Below, one piece after another: positions 61,202 through 64,000 of a stretch of 64,000 nucleotides of DNA. Numbering within the stretch: the first letter of the stretch is position 1; the number at the start of each line of letters is the position of its first letter. The position numbers and the translations under genes are program-made. The notes beneath the pieces are model-generated. The model was not told the DNA's origin and ran no database searches. It saw nothing but the letters and a program-made list of their open reading frames with translations. The stretch lies in the NCBI RefSeq assembly GCF_009377235.1, contig NZ_VMNX01000008.1:29266-93265 (forward strand), read 5' to 3'. The DNA is from Streptomyces acidicola. GTDB lineage: Bacteria; Actinomycetota; Actinomycetes; Streptomycetales; Streptomycetaceae.

Positions 61202-61771
61202 CTACGGGAACGGCTCCCGGCGTTCGAGTTGCTCGACCAGTTCGGCGGCCATCGACTTGATGGTCTCCAGACCGGCCCGTCCCCACGCGCGCGGGGTGAC
61301 GTCGGCCGCGCAGACCGTGCCCAGGGCGATACCTGTGCGGTCGACGAGCGGGGCGCCGAGGTAGGAGCGGATACCGACCTCGTCCACGATCGGGTTTCCG
61401 GCGAACCGCGGATACTCCCTGACGTCCTCCAGGACCAACGCCTTGCGTCGGACCACCACATGGGGACAGAAGCCGAACTCGCGGGGCATATGGCGGGACA
61501 CCATGGTCTTCGCACCTTCCACCTCGACGAGGATGCCGTCAGGCTTGTGCAGTCCGGCGAAGAACTGCCGGTGCTCGTCGATGAAGGTGACCATCGCGTA
61601 CGGGGCCGAGGCGACCTCCGCGAGCCGCTGCGCGAATGCATCGAAGCCGGAGCCGGGCTCCGGGTGTACGCCGAGGCCCAGCAGACGCAGCCGTCGTACG
61701 CGCTCGGGGGCGTCCCGGTCCTCGGGGGTCAGCAGCAGCCGGCCGGCCGGACGGCCCGGGTCGTAGCTCAT
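61202..61771 (-). CDS. GAF-domain protein next to a conservon
   Basis: The 189-aa protein is essentially one GAF domain (about residues 25-180) with FDAFAQRLAEVASAPYAMVTFIDEHRQFFAGLHKPDG and RSYLGAPLVDRTGIALGTVCAADVTPRAWG. ATG 61771 is the first start that fits the family, although the frame is open to 61828. It is the last gene of the conservon operon, 28 bp after cvnD. In other Streptomyces conservons a fifth gene is sometimes a cytochrome P450 or a GAF/sensor-like gene, so it may share the signalling pathway. Ligand unknown. Confidence 0.8.
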   Translation of the reverse strand: MSYDPGRPAGRLLLTPEDRDAPERVRRLRLLGLGVHPEPGSGFDAFAQRLAEVASAPYAMVTFIDEHRQFFAGLHKPDGILVEVEGAKTMVSRHMPREFGFCPHVVVRRKALVLEDVREYPRFAGNPIVDEVGIRSYLGAPLVDRTGIALGTVCAADVTPRAWGRAGLETIKSMAAELVEQLERREPFP

Positions 61772-61799
61772 GGCCGCACCCCACCACTCATGTCGTCCC

Positions 61800-62399
61800 T
61801 CATGTGTGGGCTCCGTGGCTCCGGGCACGCGCGGGTGTATGGGCGAGGAGGTGGCGGACCAGGGTGAGCAGGGTCTGCACGCCTGAACTGGAGATCCGGG
61901 CGTCGCAGCACACCACCGGGATCTCGGAGCTGAGGTCGATGGCCGCGCGCACCTCCGCCGGGTCGTAGCGGAACGAGCCGTCGAACTCGTTGAGCGCGAC
62001 GACGAAAGGGAGGCCGCGCTGCTCGAAGAAGTCGACGGCGGCGAAACAGTCCTCCAGGCGGCGGGTGTCGGCGAGGATGACCGCGCCGAGCGCGCCTTCG
62101 GAGAGTTCGTCCCACATGAACCAGAACCGCTGCTGGCCGGGGGTGCCGAACAGGTAGAGCACGTGTTCCGGGTCGAGGGTGATGCGGCCGAAGTCCATGG
62201 CCACGGTCGTCTCGACCTTGTTCTCGATCCCGTCGAGGCTGTCGGTCGCGGCGCTGACCGTGGTGAGCAGTTCCTCCGTGCTGAGCGGCGCGATCTCGCT
62301 CACCGCGCCGACGAAGGTCGTCTTGCCGACTCCGAACCCGCCCGCCACCAGAATTTTGAGTGCGGTGGGGAAGGGATCAGAGCTGTCGTCGTAGTCCAT
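61800..62399 (-). CDS. cvnD: Conservon GTPase (CvnD-type ATP/GTP-binding protein)
   Basis: The 199-aa protein has a P-loop GGFGVGKTTF, a switch/Walker-B-like TTVAMDFGRITLDPEHVLYLFGTPGQQRFWFMWDEL and a base-recognition ALNEFDG motif, all typical of conservon CvnD proteins and the MglA-like small GTPases. It should bind GTP and act with the roadblock protein CvnB. It overlaps the cvnC gene by 23 bp. It is part of the cvnA-B-C-D order, read on the minus strand. Confidence 0.92.
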   Translation of the reverse strand: MDYDDSSDPFPTALKILVAGGFGVGKTTFVGAVSEIAPLSTEELLTTVSAATDSLDGIENKVETTVAMDFGRITLDPEHVLYLFGTPGQQRFWFMWDELSEGALGAVILADTRRLEDCFAAVDFFEQRGLPFVVALNEFDGSFRYDPAEVRAAIDLSSEIPVVCCDARISSSGVQTLLTLVRHLLAHTPARARSHGAHT

Positions 62400-62751
62400 C
62401 GAGCACTGCCTCCAGAAGAGACCGGTCTGTGGGGTTGTGGAAGGCCGGGGGTCTCGCGGTGAGGGCCCCGCAGTCGACCAGGTCGGACAGGAGCACCTTG
62501 GTGACCGCCGCCGGCAGTTTGAGGTGCGCGGCGACCTCGGCGACCGAGACGGGTGCCCGGCACAGGTCGAGTGCCTGGGCGTGCTCGGGGCCGAGGTAGC
62601 CGAGGGGGATGGTTGCGCCGGCCATCACCTGCGTCAGGAGGTCGAGTGTGGCGGTCGGCCTGGTCCGGCCGTTGCTGACCGTGTAGGGACGCACCAGCCG
62701 ACCGGCCGCGTCGTCGAGCCAGGGCCCGTCGCCGGCCGCGGCCGCGCTCAA
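62377..62751 (-). CDS. cvnC: Conservon DUF742 protein (CvnC-type)
   Basis: The 124-aa protein (SAAAAGDGPWLDDAAGRLVRPYTVSNGRTRPTATLDLLTQVMAG...EHAQALDLCRAPVSVAEVAAHLKLPAAVTKVLLSDLVDCGAL) matches DUF742, which has a winged-helix-like part. The start is probably TTG 62751, inside a TTGA overlap with the cvnB stop. No ATG occurs nearby in frame. It may recruit the GTPase to the sensor kinase or DNA, as suggested for conservons; the exact role is unknown. Confidence 0.9.
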   Translation of the reverse strand: MSAAAAGDGPWLDDAAGRLVRPYTVSNGRTRPTATLDLLTQVMAGATIPLGYLGPEHAQALDLCRAPVSVAEVAAHLKLPAAVTKVLLSDLVDCGALTARPPAFHNPTDRSLLEAVLDGLRRQL

Positions 62752-63182
62752 GGCCTCAACGCCGGGGGTTCGACGGCAGGCTGCCTGGGCGCTGTCATCA
62801 GGTACGGGCGGACACTCTTGACCAGCATCGCCATCTCGTAGCCGAGCACCGCGGCGTCGGCCTCGCGTCCTGCCATGACGGCGAGGCAGGTGCCGGAGCC
62901 GGCCGTGGAGACGAACAGCAGGGTCGAGTCGAGTTCGACGACGACCTGGCGCACATCGCCGCCGTCCCCGAAGCGGACCCCCGCGCTGCGGCCGAGGGAG
63001 TAGAGGCCGGAGGCCAGTGCGGCCATGTGGTCGGCGCTGTCCGGGTCGAGGCCGTGGACCGACTTCACCAGTCCGTCGCAGGAGAGCAGCACCGCGCTCG
63101 TGGTGTGCGGTACGCGCTGCACAAGGCCGCTCATCAGCCAGTCGAGATCGGAAACATGGCCGGTCGGGGCGTCGCTTGCCAT
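62748..63182 (-). CDS. cvnB: Conservon roadblock/LC7 protein (CvnB-type)
   Basis: The 144-aa protein has the roadblock/LC7 fold: DLDWLMSGLVQRVPHTTSAVLLSCDGLVKSVHGLDPDSADHMAALASGLYSLGRSAGVRFGDGGDVRQVVVELDSTLLFVSTAGSGTCLAVMAGREADAAVLGYEMAMLVKSVRPYL. Roadblock proteins act as GTPase-activating partners of the MglA-like GTPase CvnD. ATG 63182 is chosen at the start of the family sequence. It follows cvnA by about 60 bp and overlaps cvnC by 4 bp. Confidence 0.93.
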   Translation of the reverse strand: MASDAPTGHVSDLDWLMSGLVQRVPHTTSAVLLSCDGLVKSVHGLDPDSADHMAALASGLYSLGRSAGVRFGDGGDVRQVVVELDSTLLFVSTAGSGTCLAVMAGREADAAVLGYEMAMLVKSVRPYLMTAPRQPAVEPPALRP

Positions 63183-63244
63183 GGTGGATCGACTCCTTGG
63201 GGTACGAAGGTCTGCGGGAGCGGAGGGGGTGGGCAGGGAAGTGG

Positions 63245-64000
63245 TCATCCGGTCGGTGTGCTCCCGTCGTGCCGGGCGGTGAGGTCGGGTCCGGGCGCGG
63301 ACGCCCGCGTCCCGTGCCCCTCGCGGGGCGGGTGCGCCGTGCGCGCATCGCTCAGGTGGGCCGCGTCCAGGGCCGACGGGACCGCTATGGGGGTGCTGTC
63401 CAGGCGGAGGACGCCGAGGGTGGATGCCGTGTCCGTGTGCAGGGCTTCCATGTGGCTCGCATCGGCATGGGACACGGTGTCGGTGTGCCCCGGCTCCATG
63501 GCGGTGGTGTCCATGTGCCCCTGCTCCATGTGCCCCTGCTCCATGTGGTGGGCCTCCGCGAGGCCGATCCCCCGTTGGAAGGCCGCCATCAGACCGGGGT
63601 CGTGGCCGACGTAGTGGTCGCGGTCCTGGCGGGGCGCGGGCGCGGGACCGCCCCGGAGCTGGGGCGCCATGTGCTCCTGGGCGCGCCGCCGGGGCAACTG
63701 GGGCTTACCGGTGGTGCCCGGGACCGCGCCGGTGCGCGGAACGGGGGGCGTGGTGGCGTTCTCCAGGAGGGCCCGCCGGTCGTCGGGGCGGATGCCGGGC
63801 AGGGCGTCGGCCGGGTTGGGCCGCTCCTGGCGGGTGTCGCGCACGGGCAGCCTGCTCGGGCCGCCGCCCGGGCCGGCCGGCGTCTGCTGCCGTGGTACGG
63901 CGTGAGCGGCGCCCTGACCGGTGGGGGCGGGGGCGGACCGGCTCGGCTGTGGCTGAGTGGCGGTCGACTGCGGCTGGGTGGCCGTCGGCTGGGGCTGGGG
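63245..64000 (-). CDS. cvnA: Conservon sensor kinase (CvnA-type), C-terminal part only
   Basis: Only the C-terminal 251 codons lie in the window; the frame runs open through the right edge. The visible part is a low-complexity tail. It starts rich in Pro, Gln and Thr (PQPTATQPQSTATQPQ), followed by TPAGPGGGPSRLP, ALLENATTPPVPRTGAVPGTTGKPQLPRRRAQEHMAPQL and a His/Met-rich segment (AEAHHMEQGHMEQGHMDTTAMEPGHTDTVSHADASHMEALHTD). The long, disordered C-terminus after the kinase domain is typical of CvnA proteins, and its position before cvnB supports the call. The kinase domain itself cannot be checked here. Confidence 0.7.
   Translation of the reverse strand, partial: PQPQPTATQPQSTATQPQPSRSAPAPTGQGAAHAVPRQQTPAGPGGGPSRLPVRDTRQERPNPADALPGIRPDDRRALLENATTPPVPRTGAVPGTTGKPQLPRRRAQEHMAPQLRGGPAPAPRQDRDHYVGHDPGLMAAFQRGIGLAEAHHMEQGHMEQGHMDTTAMEPGHTDTVSHADASHMEALHTDTASTLGVLRLDSTPIAVPSALDAAHLSDARTAHPPREGHGTRASAPGPDLTARHDGSTPTG

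Overview
The window is high-GC actinobacterial DNA that reads as a Streptomyces chromosome. Supporting traits are GC-rich third codon positions, many GTG/TTG starts, ATGA/GTGA gene overlaps, several Tat-exported enzymes, a conservon (CvnA-D) operon, LAXTG-type sortase anchors, and a Zur-type operator. Gene identities come from reading the translated sequence and from family knowledge; no database search was run.

Layout. 0-6 kb: an acyl-CoA catabolic island with two MaoC-type hydratase genes (minus), then alpha/beta hydrolase, double CaiB/BaiF CoA-transferase and acyl-CoA synthetase (plus). A 179-bp palindromic MITE-like element separates it from a FAD monooxygenase. 7.4-10 kb: PAS-PAS-GAF-SpoIIE-HATPase signalling protein. 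10-17.3 kb: carbohydrate locus with a Tat-exported GH95-like enzyme, a LacI regulator with candidate operators, and a secreted beta-helix protein with F5/8C and CBM6-like modules. 17.3-25 kb: ABC exporter, small proteins, membrane proteins and a Tat-exported LVIVD protein. 25.3-31 kb: Tat-exported PD40-amidohydrolase and a second GH95-like enzyme. 31.2-33.6 kb: aminotransferase resembling dialkylglycine decarboxylase, with a divergent LysR regulator. 33.6-35.1 kb: a SMI1/KNR4 protein and an apparently truncated zinc-ribbon protein.

35.2-42 kb is a cobalamin-responsive block. A BtuFCD-like importer with a ferredoxin-like gene (minus) and metE (plus) each follow their own cobalamin riboswitch. 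Between the riboswitches lie abutting remnants of a RamB-type regulator and a 3-hydroxyacyl-CoA dehydrogenase, which look like a deletion scar through a glyoxylate/acetate locus. 42-43.3 kb holds methyltransferase and class V aminotransferase (SufS-like) remnants.

43.3-50.5 kb is the most distinctive system: a six-gene minus-strand operon for an anchored-repeat metal (probably zinc) ABC transporter. It has permease, ATPase, a ZnuA-like lipoprotein with the repeat domain inserted in its middle, and three further repeat proteins, two with sortase-like C-termini. A Zur-like box lies upstream.

50.8-53.1 kb: degenerate mobile DNA with a phosphotransferase-like fragment, an excisionase-like gene and an integrase broken by about four frameshifts, next to the 3' end of tRNA-Pro(GGG). 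53.2-61.2 kb: split transketolase, MmcQ/YjbR protein, LysR regulator, Kbl and Tdh (threonine catabolism), and a DUF2264 protein. 61.2-64 kb: GAF protein and a cvnD-C-B-A operon whose cvnA runs off the window end.
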